A stretch of 64,000 nucleotides of DNA, from contig CAZGAV010000006.1 in assembly GCA_964523575.1 (NCBI GenBank), positions 1 through 64,000 of the forward strand, given 5' to 3'. Numbering within the stretch: position 1 is the first letter of the stretch; every line of letters starts with the position of its first letter. Below, one piece after another: positions 43,943-53,491 of the stretch. Below the pieces are notes generated by a model. The model did no database searches. It saw only the letters and a list, made by a program, of their open reading frames with translations, and was not told the origin of the DNA. Made by a program: the position numbers and the translations under genes. The DNA is from DAOUTW01 sp964523575 (GTDB lineage Bacteria; Zixibacteria; MSB-5A5; GN15; JAAZOE01).

Positions 43943-46183
43943 ATGAGCACGATCTGTCATTTTCGCCGCCTCACTGTCCTTGCTGCCTTTGCCGTATTTT
44001 CTATCACCGCCACATTGATATCCTTCAGCTCCGCCGAGGCGCAAACCCCGGTGCTGGATATCCACCCAGATACTCTGAGATTCTACGCCGATTTTTGCAA
44101 CGGAACGCCTTTGCCCGGTGACACCGTGCATCGCACTTTCACCGTTTCCAATATCGGCGGCGGTTCAATGAGTTGGGCAGGAGCGGCCGGGCAGTCATGG
44201 GCCGTTTTTGGTCCGACCGAGGGTGGGAATTTCGATTCGGTCATGGTCTGGGTTGATTGGTCGCAGACCCCAGTCATTTTCACTCCACCGATGCCCGGCG
44301 ATACTATGCTGTTTGAGACTCAAATTACTATCACCGCACCGGGGGCGGCTGATTCGCCGCGGGCCCTTGTCGTCCAATTGGGCTATATTTGCGAACCCGA
44401 AAATTATATGCTCATGGCCCAGCCGTCGCACTTTCAATTGACTATCGCACAAGACGATACGTTGGCTCAATGGCTTTACGTCGCGGAAGCCCATAATGCC
44501 AATATCGAATTCTACCTGAGCAATTCCAGCAATTGGCTGATCCTGCCCGAAACTTTCGCGCCCCTCGTGACACCGGATTCGGTGCAATTTATGATTTCCT
44601 CGGGGGGACTGGCCCCGGGCGTTTACTATGACACCATCGTGATAGCTGCCTCAATCGAGCCTGCCAATACGGTCGCCGTACCGGTTGTCCTGACTGTATC
44701 CGGCGGCGATTATCAACTGGCTTCCGATCCCGCTTCGTTTAATTTCACCGTGGAGGAGGGCGTACCGATTTTGGCCGAAAGCCTGTATGTTTACGAGGTT
44801 CATGGCCATTCCATCAATTTCTGGACTTATAATCATGCTTACTGGTTGTATGTCGATACTATGGCCGCCTCGCCGCTGTACACGCCGGATCTGATTTTTC
44901 TCAATATCTATGCCGACACTCTCGGTCCCGGGACCTATGTCGATACTGTTTTTATTTATGCCGCCGAAACCAACGATTATCTGGCGGTCCCGGTGGTAGT
45001 CACAATTGAAGGACAGAATCCCGAGCATGAAATCGCGACCGAGCCTCATTATTTCAATCTTCACATGCCGCCCGATGACTTTCTGGATACCTCGTTGTCA
45101 GTCTATGAAACACACGGCCAATCGATCGGCTTTATTGCCACCGATGGCGCGCCCTGGTTACAGATCTCGGGCGGGCCATTATTCACCACTCCGGTCGATC
45201 TGGATCTACAGATCAGTACATCCGGACTGACATCCGGATTCTATGCCGACACGGTCTTCATCTTCCCCGACACCGACTCCTATTCCTTCCCGCCGGTGGC
45301 TGTTCCCGTCTATCTGCAAATCACGGGCGAAACGGCGGTGGTCCGGACCTCGCCGGAGTCCTTCTATTTCTCGCTTATGCCCGGCGATTCGATCGCCGAC
45401 GTCAGTCTCTTTGTCTATGAAGAGCACGGCGACAGTCTGCCGTACGCTTTCAGCGTCGTTGGAGAAAGCAGTTGGCTGCATCTGCCGTTGAACCTGACTC
45501 TGGGACTGACGCCCGATTCCCTGCATTTCGCAATCTACACCGACAGTCTGCCGCCGGGTACATACGGCGATTCTCTTCTAATCTATTACCCCTATGACGA
45601 TATTTATGGCTTCACCGACGTCATCGTGCCCATATTGCTGACCATTGAGGGTAATCAACCCGGATATCACCTTGCAACGAATCCGAATTCGTTCAATTTC
45701 ACGGTCGAATCGGGCGGCATCGCCTTTGATACCCTGCAGGTCTATGACGACTACGGCCATCAAATAGAATTCTTCTATCAAAGCGCCGCTCCGTGGCTGG
45801 TAGTCAATCCTCTGGGGATGCCGCCTTATGCGACGCCGATGTTTTTGCCCGTAATTGCCAATGCCGGCGGTCTGGAGCCCGGTCTTTACATCGATACTAT
45901 TTTCGTCTGGTCGCTGACGAACGATTCTCTGCCGCCGCAGACACTGTCAGTACCAGCTTACCTGACGGTCACCGGTCATTACACCTGCGGCGATGCCAAC
46001 GGCGATGAAAGCGTGAATATCGGCGACGCCGTTTGTCTGGTCAACTATATCTTTCGCGACGGCGCGGAGCCGGTTTCTCTGGAGGCCGCCGACGCCAATT
46101 GTGACGGGACGGTTAATGTCGGTGACGCCGTCAACATTATCTCCTTCGCCTTCCGCGGAGGAGCGCCGCCCGGCTGTTATTGA
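43943..46183 (+). CDS. secreted five-repeat beta-domain protein with dockerin-like tail
   Basis: 746 residues from ATG 43943, supported by GAGGAGG 6 bp upstream and by a signal peptide (hydrophobic 14-30, ending AEA-QT). A first beta domain (about 34-150) is followed by five tandem domains of about 102-109 residues, each with a PxxFxF strand, xxYExHG, a W-L motif and a closing VPVxLTVxG, resembling BACON-type modules. The tail has two Ca-binding-like half-repeats (GDANGDESVNIGDAVCLVNYIF, here quoted in part: GDANGDESVNIGDAV; then ADANCDGTVNVGDAV), as in the M1 peptidase and second subtilase. There is no catalytic domain, so it is probably a surface adhesin or glycan-binding scaffold. A strong terminator follows. 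Confidence 0.85.
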   Translation: MSTICHFRRLTVLAAFAVFSITATLISFSSAEAQTPVLDIHPDTLRFYADFCNGTPLPGDTVHRTFTVSNIGGGSMSWAGAAGQSWAVFGPTEGGNFDSVMVWVDWSQTPVIFTPPMPGDTMLFETQITITAPGAADSPRALVVQLGYICEPENYMLMAQPSHFQLTIAQDDTLAQWLYVAEAHNANIEFYLSNSSNWLILPETFAPLVTPDSVQFMISSGGLAPGVYYDTIVIAASIEPANTVAVPVVLTVSGGDYQLASDPASFNFTVEEGVPILAESLYVYEVHGHSINFWTYNHAYWLYVDTMAASPLYTPDLIFLNIYADTLGPGTYVDTVFIYAAETNDYLAVPVVVTIEGQNPEHEIATEPHYFNLHMPPDDFLDTSLSVYETHGQSIGFIATDGAPWLQISGGPLFTTPVDLDLQISTSGLTSGFYADTVFIFPDTDSYSFPPVAVPVYLQITGETAVVRTSPESFYFSLMPGDSIADVSLFVYEEHGDSLPYAFSVVGESSWLHLPLNLTLGLTPDSLHFAIYTDSLPPGTYGDSLLIYYPYDDIYGFTDVIVPILLTIEGNQPGYHLATNPNSFNFTVESGGIAFDTLQVYDDYGHQIEFFYQSAAPWLVVNPLGMPPYATPMFLPVIANAGGLEPGLYIDTIFVWSLTNDSLPPQTLSVPAYLTVTGHYTCGDANGDESVNIGDAVCLVNYIFRDGAEPVSLEAADANCDGTVNVGDAVNIISFAFRGGAPPGCY
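44405..45979 (+). repeat. five tandem domain repeats (about 306-327 bp each)
   Basis: Unit starts near 44405, 44711, 45026, 45338 and 45665. The similarity is at protein level (PxxFxF, Y-x-H-G, W-L, G-x-Y-x-D-T/S, VPVxLT); nucleotide identity between units is low. Confidence 0.75.
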
Positions 46184-46207
46184 AGGCATACGCCATAATG
46201 ACGATAT

Positions 46208-46237
46208 GAGGCCGACGTCGAGTCGGCCTCTTTTTTT
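46208..46237 (+). terminator. intrinsic terminator of the five-repeat protein gene
   Basis: A 9-bp perfect stem, GAGGCCGAC (46208-46216) with GTCGGCCTC (46222-46230), loop GTCGA, then seven T. It lies 24 bp past the stop. Confidence 0.92.
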
Positions 46238-46272
46238 ATGGTGCCTGCGGAACCATTTTCGATGGAATCTGA

Positions 46273-46293
46273 GCGGCCCTTATGGGCCGTTTT
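46273..46293 (+). terminator. second hairpin with T tract
   Basis: CGGCCC (46274-46279) pairs with GGGCCG (46284-46289), loop TTAT, then TTTT. A possible backup terminator before the YihY gene. Confidence 0.45.
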
Positions 46294-46393
46294 GAAGCCC
46301 GCTTCAGTTCTTCTGGACATCATGTTTCAATTGCCGTATAATATTGAGGAACAGAGAAGTAATAGCTCAAGGATAATACAAGAGTAGTAAAAG

Positions 46394-47344
46394 ATGACGC
46401 CCCGCCTGTCAAAAAATTTTGCCTTCCGCAAGCAACTGGATTATGTCATGAAATGGATCCGCCATTTCGGAGGCGGACTGTATCATCGAGTCGATGATCA
46501 CCATATTTTCCTCCTGGCCGGCGGTTTGGCTTTTTCGCTTTTCATCTGCATCATTCCTATGGTGCTGATTATTTTTTCCATACTCGGCAACCTCCTCAAA
46601 GAACCTTCCATTGCCGCCGAAATCACCTCGTTTATAGAAAAGGTCGTGCCGTACGAGCAATATGCGCTCAAAGCCAAGGATATCGTCTTCTCCCGGGTCG
46701 ATGAATTCGTAATTTATAAAAACCTGGCCGGAATCGTCGGCATCATCGGGCTTTTGATTGCCGCCAGCGGTCTTTTCAGCGGTATGCGCACAACCCTCAA
46801 CACCATTTACCGCGTCCCCCCCACGGCCTCGGTTCTGATCGGAAAATTGCGCGATATCGGATTGGTTTTGATTGTGGTCATCTATTTTCTTCTTTCGACT
46901 ACGGTCCTTCCGGGGCTGGATATCTCACAGACGATGGCCGCCAAATTCGGATTTATGGGCAAATTTCATCTGGAATTTCTGTCGGAATTCGCCCTTCGGT
47001 TTTTCTCCCTTCTGCTTATTTTTATCAGTTTCATTTTTATCTATTTTTCCATTCCCCAACGCCGCCTGCCGGGACGGGTGATTACGATCAGCGCCCTGTC
47101 AGCCACCATTCTATGGTATCTGGCGCAACGGTTGTTCGGCTTTTATATCAGCAATTTTTTCACCCTCAAGCGTATTTACGGAGCCTACTTTTTCATAATC
47201 GTGGTCGCCTTCTGGATTTATTACACTTCGTTGGTGTTTATCCTCGGCGCCGAGATCGGTCAGCTTTACAGGGAATGGATCGATTTGCGCCGGGAATCGG
47301 CGGAAGATCAAGGCTCCGATAACTTTACCCCAGGACCGCAATGA
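46394..47344 (+). CDS. YihY/BrkB-family inner-membrane protein
   Basis: 316 residues with about six helices. Family marks: DDHHIFLLAGGLAFSLFICIIPMVLI at the first helix (the part LAGGLAFSLF is diagnostic), IGLLIAASGLFSGMRTTLNTIYRV, and IYGAYFFIIVVAFWIYYTSLVFILGAEI near the end. Formerly annotated as RNase BN, YihY proteins are membrane proteins of unclear function. The charged C-terminus after helix six is cytosolic. The ribosome site is weak. It stands 198 bp before the HlyD adaptor gene. Confidence 0.9.
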   Translation: MTPRLSKNFAFRKQLDYVMKWIRHFGGGLYHRVDDHHIFLLAGGLAFSLFICIIPMVLIIFSILGNLLKEPSIAAEITSFIEKVVPYEQYALKAKDIVFSRVDEFVIYKNLAGIVGIIGLLIAASGLFSGMRTTLNTIYRVPPTASVLIGKLRDIGLVLIVVIYFLLSTTVLPGLDISQTMAAKFGFMGKFHLEFLSEFALRFFSLLLIFISFIFIYFSIPQRRLPGRVITISALSATILWYLAQRLFGFYISNFFTLKRIYGAYFFIIVVAFWIYYTSLVFILGAEIGQLYREWIDLRRESAEDQGSDNFTPGPQ

Positions 47345-47542
47345 CCCTTCGCGCACCTTACGTCATTTAATGGCCAACCTGCAACCTTTGAGTGCTTCCT
47401 CGGTCTATTAACCATATAAGAACCACCGACAGATGGTGCAAGACGCCGAAGAAAAGCCGCCCGTGACGGCAGTGATGGTAACATTATCGCCGGCTTTGCG
47501 TACACAATGGGTAGATGAAACAAAGAAGCAGGGAATAGAGTC

Positions 47543-48901
47543 ATGGCAAAGAAAAAGCGTTCCAAAAAGTTATTCATTGGCATTGCGATCCTGATTATTA
47601 TCGTTGTCGTCGCTGTTATCAGTCTTCAAAGTTCAAACGGCAAGGCGACGCCGGTTCAGGCCGATCTGGCCTATCTCGACGAAATCTCCGAAATAGTATC
47701 CGGATCGGGACGTATCCAGCCCCAGACCAAGGTCGATATTACATCCGAGGTTTCCGCCCAGATCGTCGAAGTGTACGTCGCCGAAGGCGACCGTGTGGTC
47801 AAGGGCCAGGATTTGATCCTGCTGGATACGATTCAGCTTCAGTCGGATGTGGCTCAGGCGCGATATAGTCTCGACGAAGTCACGGCTCGCGCCGAAGCCG
47901 CTCGAATCCAGTTCGAGAAGAATAAACTCGAGTTCGAGCGCCAGAAACGCTTGTTCGACCGGCAGTTGATCTCAGAGAACACCTACACCAACGCCAAATT
48001 CGCCTATGAAGATTCCAAGGCCAATTATGACGCCATGCAGGCGCAAACCAAGACCGGTCAGGCCCGACTGGAAAAGGTGCGGGATAATTTGACCAAAACC
48101 CGGATAACCGCCCCGATGGAGGGCATTGTCACCTATCTCAGCGCCGAGGTTGGCGAAATCGCTCAGGCCCAGACGTCGTACACTCAGGGTCAGAGGCTGA
48201 TGACTATCGCCGATTTATCGGTTTTCGAAGTCGAGGTTGACGTCGATGAAACCGAAATCGCCAAAGTGCATCTCGGGCACCCGGCCAGAATCCGCGTTGA
48301 CGCCTTCCGCGACACGTCTTTTGCCGGTTCCGTAGTCGAAATCGGCAATTCAGCGACGGTCGAAGGTCAGGGCACGGAGAACTATTCGACCAATTTTCTG
48401 GTCAAAGTCCGTTTCGATGAAACCGGTATCCCGGTTCGTCCGGGGATGTCGGCGACGACCGATATTACGACCTCCAAAGTCGATAATGCTTTGCTGGTTC
48501 CCTATGCGGCGGTGGTCACGCGCGAATTCGATCCCGATTCCCTTCCCAATTATCATCGGATAAGCGATTCCAGCAGTGTTGATGAAACGACGGCCTTGGC
48601 GGCTCCGGCCGAGACTTCAAATTCCGGCGAGGCCCAGGCGGCCACTATCCCGCGTGGAAACAAGACGAAGAAAATCAAGAAATCGGGCGTTTTCATTATC
48701 GATGGCGGCAAGGCACATTTCATCGAAATCGCTACCGGGATCGCCGATGATCGCAATATTGTCGCCCTTGAAGGTATCATGCCGGGCGACACTGTGATTT
48801 CCGGCTCTTTCCAAACCCTTCGGAAGCTGACCGATGGTGAAGCGGTTGAAATCGAGCAGCACAGTCTCGAGAATATGGGCGAGATCCGCATCGACCTGTA
48901 A
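47543..48901 (+). CDS. HlyD/MacA-type periplasmic adaptor of an efflux or export system
   Basis: 452 residues. A single N-terminal membrane anchor (about 9-28) leads to the membrane-fusion fold: lipoyl half (VSGSGRIQPQTKVDITSEV), an alpha-hairpin (about 105-180, ARYSLDEVTARAEAARIQFEKN and following), the other lipoyl half (ITAPMEGIVTYLSAEVGE), and a beta-barrel (LGHPARIRVDAF). A low-complexity insert of about 60 residues (345-375, Ser/Ala/Lys-rich) interrupts the membrane-proximal domain. It should link an inner-membrane transporter to an outer-membrane channel. The next two genes are MacB-type permeases; neither an ATPase nor a TolC gene is included. Confidence 0.92.
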   Translation: MAKKKRSKKLFIGIAILIIIVVVAVISLQSSNGKATPVQADLAYLDEISEIVSGSGRIQPQTKVDITSEVSAQIVEVYVAEGDRVVKGQDLILLDTIQLQSDVAQARYSLDEVTARAEAARIQFEKNKLEFERQKRLFDRQLISENTYTNAKFAYEDSKANYDAMQAQTKTGQARLEKVRDNLTKTRITAPMEGIVTYLSAEVGEIAQAQTSYTQGQRLMTIADLSVFEVEVDVDETEIAKVHLGHPARIRVDAFRDTSFAGSVVEIGNSATVEGQGTENYSTNFLVKVRFDETGIPVRPGMSATTDITTSKVDNALLVPYAAVVTREFDPDSLPNYHRISDSSSVDETTALAAPAETSNSGEAQAATIPRGNKTKKIKKSGVFIIDGGKAHFIEIATGIADDRNIVALEGIMPGDTVISGSFQTLRKLTDGEAVEIEQHSLENMGEIRIDL

Positions 48902-48929
48902 ACCGAATAAGGTATAATGGCGGCCGACT

Positions 48930-50153
48930 ATGATCACTATATCGATATTCCGTGAAGCCCTGAGTGCCCTGTGGACCAATCGCCTGCGGTCGTTCCTGAC
49001 CGTCCTCGGCATGCTCATGGGCGTGACGTCGGTGATTGCTATCGTTTCGGTGGTCGAGGGGATGCAGGCCGATATCGAACGCAGTCTCAACACCATGGGC
49101 CCGACCACCTTCACCGTCACCCGCTTCGGTTTCGGCCTGTCCTGGACCGATTATCTGGAAAGAATACACCGCAAGAAACTGACCCGGGGGCTGATCACGC
49201 CTATCGAGGATGGTTGCCCCGATTGCGAAATGGTCGGGGCTGAGGGCTATGCCTCCGACAGAGTAAAATATGGCGTCAGTAGCATGCGTCGCGTCGAAAT
49301 CAGGGGCGAAACCCCTAACATGCTGGCCATGCGCGCTTTCGACGTTAAAATGGGTCGCTACCTGACCTGGGAGGATGAATACCGCCGCCGCCCGGCCGCA
49401 TTCATCGGGTTTGAGGTATATGAGAAGTTGTTTCCCAATGAAGACCCTATCGGGAAACGGATCAAGATCGGCAAGCGGGAATTCGTAGTCGTCGGCGTCG
49501 CGGAAAAACAGGATGGCGCCATGGTCGACGGTCTCGACAATTTCGCCGCTATCCCCCTGGCGACCCTGCAGAAAATTTACCATCAGCCCGGAAACCCGGT
49601 TAATCTAGTAATCAAGGCCGGTTCCATGGAAACACGGCAACGGGCCATGGACCAGGTACGGGTCGTGTTGCGCTCGGCTCGGGCCGTTCCCTACGGTGAC
49701 GCTGACGATTTCACTATTGTCACGCCCGACGCTATTTTGAGCTTCGTCAATGACATCACCCGCGCTTTCCGGGCCATCATGATTTCCCTGCCGCTCATGT
49801 CAATCGTTATCGGCGGCATTGTCATCATGAATATTATGATGATATCGGTCACCGAACGGACCCGCGAGATTGGCATCCGTAAATCCATCGGCGCCCGGCG
49901 GCGTTATATACTGCTCCAGTTTCTTTACGAGTCGCTCATTCTGTCCACCATCGGCAGTCTGCTCGGTATCGGCCTGGGAGTTAAATTGGGGACAATGATG
50001 CTCAATTCCTGGATGGATATTTATTTCACGCCGACGACGATGGCGATTATCCTCGGTCTCAGTATCGCTATGGGAGTCGGCGTGTTTTTCGGCATCTATC
50101 CGGCCCGTAAGGCTTCCCGTCTTGATCCTATAAAGGCGTTGACTTATGAGTAA
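48930..50153 (+). CDS. MacB/FtsX-type ABC transporter permease (first of two)
   Basis: 407 residues with four membrane helices: one N-terminal (about 18-40) and three C-terminal (about 280-305, 325-360, 372-395), flanking a large periplasmic MacB_PCD domain. The typical cytosolic loop TERTREIGIRKSIGARRRYIL (first part TERTREIGIRKSIGA) precedes helix 3. No ATP-binding domain is fused. The stop overlaps the next permease gene by 8 bp, so they are translationally coupled and may form a heterodimer. Family members power lipoprotein transport, toxin or antibiotic export in a mechanotransmission mode with a MacA-like adaptor, here the preceding gene. Confidence 0.9.
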   Translation: MITISIFREALSALWTNRLRSFLTVLGMLMGVTSVIAIVSVVEGMQADIERSLNTMGPTTFTVTRFGFGLSWTDYLERIHRKKLTRGLITPIEDGCPDCEMVGAEGYASDRVKYGVSSMRRVEIRGETPNMLAMRAFDVKMGRYLTWEDEYRRRPAAFIGFEVYEKLFPNEDPIGKRIKIGKREFVVVGVAEKQDGAMVDGLDNFAAIPLATLQKIYHQPGNPVNLVIKAGSMETRQRAMDQVRVVLRSARAVPYGDADDFTIVTPDAILSFVNDITRAFRAIMISLPLMSIVIGGIVIMNIMMISVTERTREIGIRKSIGARRRYILLQFLYESLILSTIGSLLGIGLGVKLGTMMLNSWMDIYFTPTTMAIILGLSIAMGVGVFFGIYPARKASRLDPIKALTYE

Positions 50154-51399
50154 ATGGCGGCGACCACTGGCGGAGGTTCAGGAAGGGGTTCGGCTGGCGC
50201 TGGAGTCGATCCGAGCCAATAAATTCCGCAGTCTGATGACAATTATCGGCGTCATGATCGGCGTCGGCGCCGTCATCCTCATCAATACCATCATGGACGG
50301 TTTCAATCAGTACGCCGAATCCTCAATCGATAAAATCGGTCGAAATGTGATCTATGTCACCAAATGGGATGTCAACACCGACTTTGACAATCTGACCGAG
50401 GAACAACGCCGCCGCAAAAATATCACCATGGATGAAGCTTATGCCATTCAGAACATGTGCCCGGCCGTCAAGGCCGTATCGCCCGAGAAAAAATCATGGA
50501 ATAATGTCGCCAAATACGGCACCCGTCAGATCCGCAATCCCGACGATTTCCGCGGTTGCTGGCCGACCCTGCCGGAAGTGCTCAATCGTGGCGTCTCCTA
50601 TGGACGTTTCATCGACGACAACGATATGCGGCGAAGCGCTATGGTTACGGTGATCGGGCCCGATATAGCCGATGCCCTTTTCGATACTCGCGCCGAAGCG
50701 ATCGGCAAGGAAATTCGGATTAACAGCTACAAATTTACGGTGATCGGCGTTCAGGACTACATCGAGGATTTGTTTGAAATTAGCGAGAATGACTTTATTT
50801 ATATCCCCATGACGACCTTCGAACGGCTTTATCCCGATGTCGAGCGGGTGTATCTGGTGGTCAGCGCCATGTCCCGCAACCAGTTCGGCGAGGCGCTGGA
50901 TCAGGTCGTCAATGCTCTGCGTCGGGTCCGCAAGGTCAGATTTGACGAGGAGAATAATTTCGGGATTTTGACTCAGGACCGTTTCAAAAATATGGTCGGC
51001 GATATCACCATCAAAGTCCAGCTCGGAGCCACGGCCGTGGCCTTCGTCGGCCTTCTGGTCGGCGTTATCGGAGTCATGAATATCATGCTGATTGCGGTCA
51101 CTCAGCGCACCCGCGAGATTGGCCTGCGGAAGGCTATCGGCGCCCGGCGAGGTAATATCCTTTTCCAGTTTCTGGTTGAAGCGGCGACGCTGACGGCTCT
51201 TGGGGGATTGGTCGGAATTTTCTTCGGGGCTATCGTCGGTTTCATCGTGACCTCCGCTCTGGAATGGCATTATCAGCTATCTCTTCTCTGGACCATGTTC
51301 GGAATTACCATGTCGGTCGGCACCGGTTTGGTGGCCGGGATGTATCCGGCCTGGAAAGCCGCCCGCCTTGATCCCATCGAAGCCTTACGTTACGAATAA
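50146..51399 (+). CDS. MacB/FtsX-type ABC transporter permease (second of two)
   Basis: 417 residues, same architecture as its neighbour: an N-terminal helix (about 28-50), a periplasmic domain of about 230 residues and three C-terminal helices. The loop TQRTREIGLRKAIGARRGNI sits before helix 3. It is about as long as the preceding paralogue and clearly homologous, although the periplasmic domains differ, suggesting a paired asymmetric complex. The ORF is coupled by overlap to the preceding gene. The ATPase must be encoded elsewhere or shared (LolD/MacB-NBD type). No terminator is evident before the next, convergent gene. Confidence 0.9.
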   Translation: MSKWRRPLAEVQEGVRLALESIRANKFRSLMTIIGVMIGVGAVILINTIMDGFNQYAESSIDKIGRNVIYVTKWDVNTDFDNLTEEQRRRKNITMDEAYAIQNMCPAVKAVSPEKKSWNNVAKYGTRQIRNPDDFRGCWPTLPEVLNRGVSYGRFIDDNDMRRSAMVTVIGPDIADALFDTRAEAIGKEIRINSYKFTVIGVQDYIEDLFEISENDFIYIPMTTFERLYPDVERVYLVVSAMSRNQFGEALDQVVNALRRVRKVRFDEENNFGILTQDRFKNMVGDITIKVQLGATAVAFVGLLVGVIGVMNIMLIAVTQRTREIGLRKAIGARRGNILFQFLVEAATLTALGGLVGIFFGAIVGFIVTSALEWHYQLSLLWTMFGITMSVGTGLVAGMYPAWKAARLDPIEALRYE

Positions 51400-51550
51400 C
51401 TGACGCGGCCGAATAGCCCGGCTATGATGAGAAATGAAATCCTGCGTAAAATTTAATCCTGATAGGTGAAAAATGGATGCCCATCCGGCCGTTGGCGACG
51501 GCGCGGATAGGTATCAATTCGGGGGCAGGTGGGAAAATCCACCGGAAAGA

Positions 51551-52141
51551 TCAATAATACGGGTTGGCGCCGGCGGTGTGGTCGGTCACGTCAACCACTT
51601 CGGTCACTTCCGGAACTCGGTCGCGGATAATCTGTTCGATACCATGCTTCAGAGTGTATTTGGCCGAGGCGCAACCCTGACAACCGCCGCTGAGGGTAAC
51701 GAAAATCGTCGTTCCCTGAACGTCGATCAATTCGACACTGCCGCCATGCGAAGCCAAACCGGGATTGAGTTCCTCGTCGATGACTTCCTGGACTTCGGCC
51801 CGTAATTTTTCGTTAGTGGGAACTTTGGCTTTGATTTCGGGGGAAATCAACTGCCCGCCGGCCTTTACCTTCTCGCGGATAATACCGCCGATTTGGCGGG
51901 CCAGGTCATTCCATTCATCATCGGTTGCCCGAGCCACCGTAATGGTGCCGCCGGCCACCATGACCTGACGGACGCCCTCCAGTCCAAAGAGCGCCTCCAG
52001 CAGAGGCGATCCCTGAGCCATTTCCTTACTGCTGCAATTGACGATGCCGTCATACAGCGGCCGATCGACGTGGAAGTTGCACACGCGGGCATCCATCTGC
52101 GGTTCGGCAATGATTCTGATTTCGTCGTTTGTGGCAGACAT
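51551..52141 (-). CDS. NfuA-like Fe-S cluster carrier
   Basis: 196 residues. The N-terminal part (about 10-90) matches the Nfu_N scaffold-like domain (PLYDGIVNCSSKEMAQGSPLLEALFGLEGV), and the C-terminal part is the NifU_C domain with C-x2-C in SGGCQGCASAK. Nfu proteins receive clusters from IscU and hand them to client enzymes. It lies 18 bp downstream of the Mrp-family gene on the same strand, so a delivery unit of Fe-S carriers is indicated. GGAGATG lies 6 bp before the ATG. It is oriented convergently with the permease genes. Confidence 0.92.
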   Translation of the reverse strand: MSATNDEIRIIAEPQMDARVCNFHVDRPLYDGIVNCSSKEMAQGSPLLEALFGLEGVRQVMVAGGTITVARATDDEWNDLARQIGGIIREKVKAGGQLISPEIKAKVPTNEKLRAEVQEVIDEELNPGLASHGGSVELIDVQGTTIFVTLSGGCQGCASAKYTLKHGIEQIIRDRVPEVTEVVDVTDHTAGANPYY

Positions 52142-52159
52142 TATATCATCTCCGTTTAT

Positions 52160-53302
52160 CTAAACGCTGAATTTTCTATCGGCCGAATCCCGGCTTTTCT
52201 GCTCCAGGCTTTTCAACCGATCAAATTTATACAGGCCGGTGTTATGGCCGTCCGAGAAAGTGATCCCGACGGCATAGCGACCGACTTTTTCGAATCCGGC
52301 GATTTTTATGTCGAGCCGAATTTGTTTGGGATCCAGAGTCCTTTCGCCGGTGTCTTCGTTGACGCATTCGGCGCAGGGACAGCTGATCCGTAAATCGTAG
52401 GGGGCGTAGGTTCCGACATGACCATCGGGCCATTCGACCACCAATTGTCCATCATCCGACAGACTAATCGCTTTGGGTTCGTCCCCGCCGGCAATAACTT
52501 CGGCAACCGCTTTCTTGAAACGCCGGGCCACTTCCATAAAGGCCGGAATGGCCGGGGAATCGATCTTCTTTTCCAGAAGCGGCACGCCCTCGTCGCCGCT
52601 GGCCATCAATTCCGCATCGATGGGAATGCCGCCGAGGAAATTGACACCCAGATCGGCCGCCAATTTTTCGCCGCCGCCCGTTTTGAAAATCGGGGTGTTC
52701 TGGCCGCAATGGGGGCAGGTAAAGCCGCTCATATTTTCGATAATACCGAGAATCGGCACGTTGACGTGCCGGAACATCTGCAGACCCTTATTGGCCACCC
52801 CCAGAGCAACCTGCTGAGGCGTGGTGACTATGATCGCCCCGGTCAGGGATGTCTGCTGAGCCAGCGTTATCTGGACGTCGCCCGAACCGGGCGGGAGATC
52901 AATCAAGAGATAATCGAGATCGCCCCACATGACGTTGCCCAGGAACTGCGAAACCATCTTGGAAGCCATCGGACCGCGCCAGATAACCGGCTGATCGTCG
53001 GACAAAAGGAGACCGATCGACATAAAAACCAGGCCATATTTCTTTATCGGAATGAGAAAATCGCCGCGCACTTCGGGTTGCTGGTTGCTGCCCAGCATCC
53101 CCGGTTGGCTGGGGCCGTAAATATCGGCATCCAGCAGGCCGACTTTGGCGCCGGAGTTTTTGAGAGCGATGGCAAAATTGGTCGAAACCGTCGATTTGCC
53201 GACGCCGCCCTTACCGCTGCCGATGGCGATAATATGTTTGACGCCGGCCATCCCCTGAGACACCTCGGGACGCGGCTGATGTTGTTTTTTATCCTGAGCC
53301 AT
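52160..53302 (-). CDS. Mrp/ApbC-family Fe-S carrier ATPase fused to DUF971
   Basis: 380 residues. The P-loop region starts at 29 with SGKGGVGKSTVS, followed by DADIYGPSQPGMLG, the Mrp-specific LIDLPPGSGDVQIT and the cluster-ligand pair MSGFTCPHCG (C-x2-C). The common N-terminal DUF59 (MIP18-like) domain is absent: only about 20 residues precede the P-loop region. The C-terminal 95 residues are a DUF971/gamma-BBH-N-like domain (LVVEWPDGHVG, ISCPCAECVNEDTGE, ITFSDGHNTGLYKFD), with C-P-C-A-E-C cysteines that could bind metal. Upstream of the Nfu gene by 18 bp, it presumably delivers clusters; DUF971 could target the cargo. Confidence 0.93.
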   Translation of the reverse strand: MAQDKKQHQPRPEVSQGMAGVKHIIAIGSGKGGVGKSTVSTNFAIALKNSGAKVGLLDADIYGPSQPGMLGSNQQPEVRGDFLIPIKKYGLVFMSIGLLLSDDQPVIWRGPMASKMVSQFLGNVMWGDLDYLLIDLPPGSGDVQITLAQQTSLTGAIIVTTPQQVALGVANKGLQMFRHVNVPILGIIENMSGFTCPHCGQNTPIFKTGGGEKLAADLGVNFLGGIPIDAELMASGDEGVPLLEKKIDSPAIPAFMEVARRFKKAVAEVIAGGDEPKAISLSDDGQLVVEWPDGHVGTYAPYDLRISCPCAECVNEDTGERTLDPKQIRLDIKIAGFEKVGRYAVGITFSDGHNTGLYKFDRLKSLEQKSRDSADRKFSV

Positions 53303-53491
53303 GTTGTTTACTTACCTTCCTTCCAGGGCCTGATTGTCAACCCGCAAAATAGTAGTTTATCGCTTCGACTTGATACGCAATTATCTCTCAAAATGCAAGC
53401 CGCTGCACCACTTATTTTAAATAACAATCGCTGAGGCCGGAAGTTCGCCATCGGCAAGGGAAATCGGCAATTTAACCAAACAAATTATAAA

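Noticed and set aside
51473..51805. plus-strand ORF with a GGTG-like site before its ATG
   Set aside because: It runs antisense through the NfuA-like gene, whose family match is clear.
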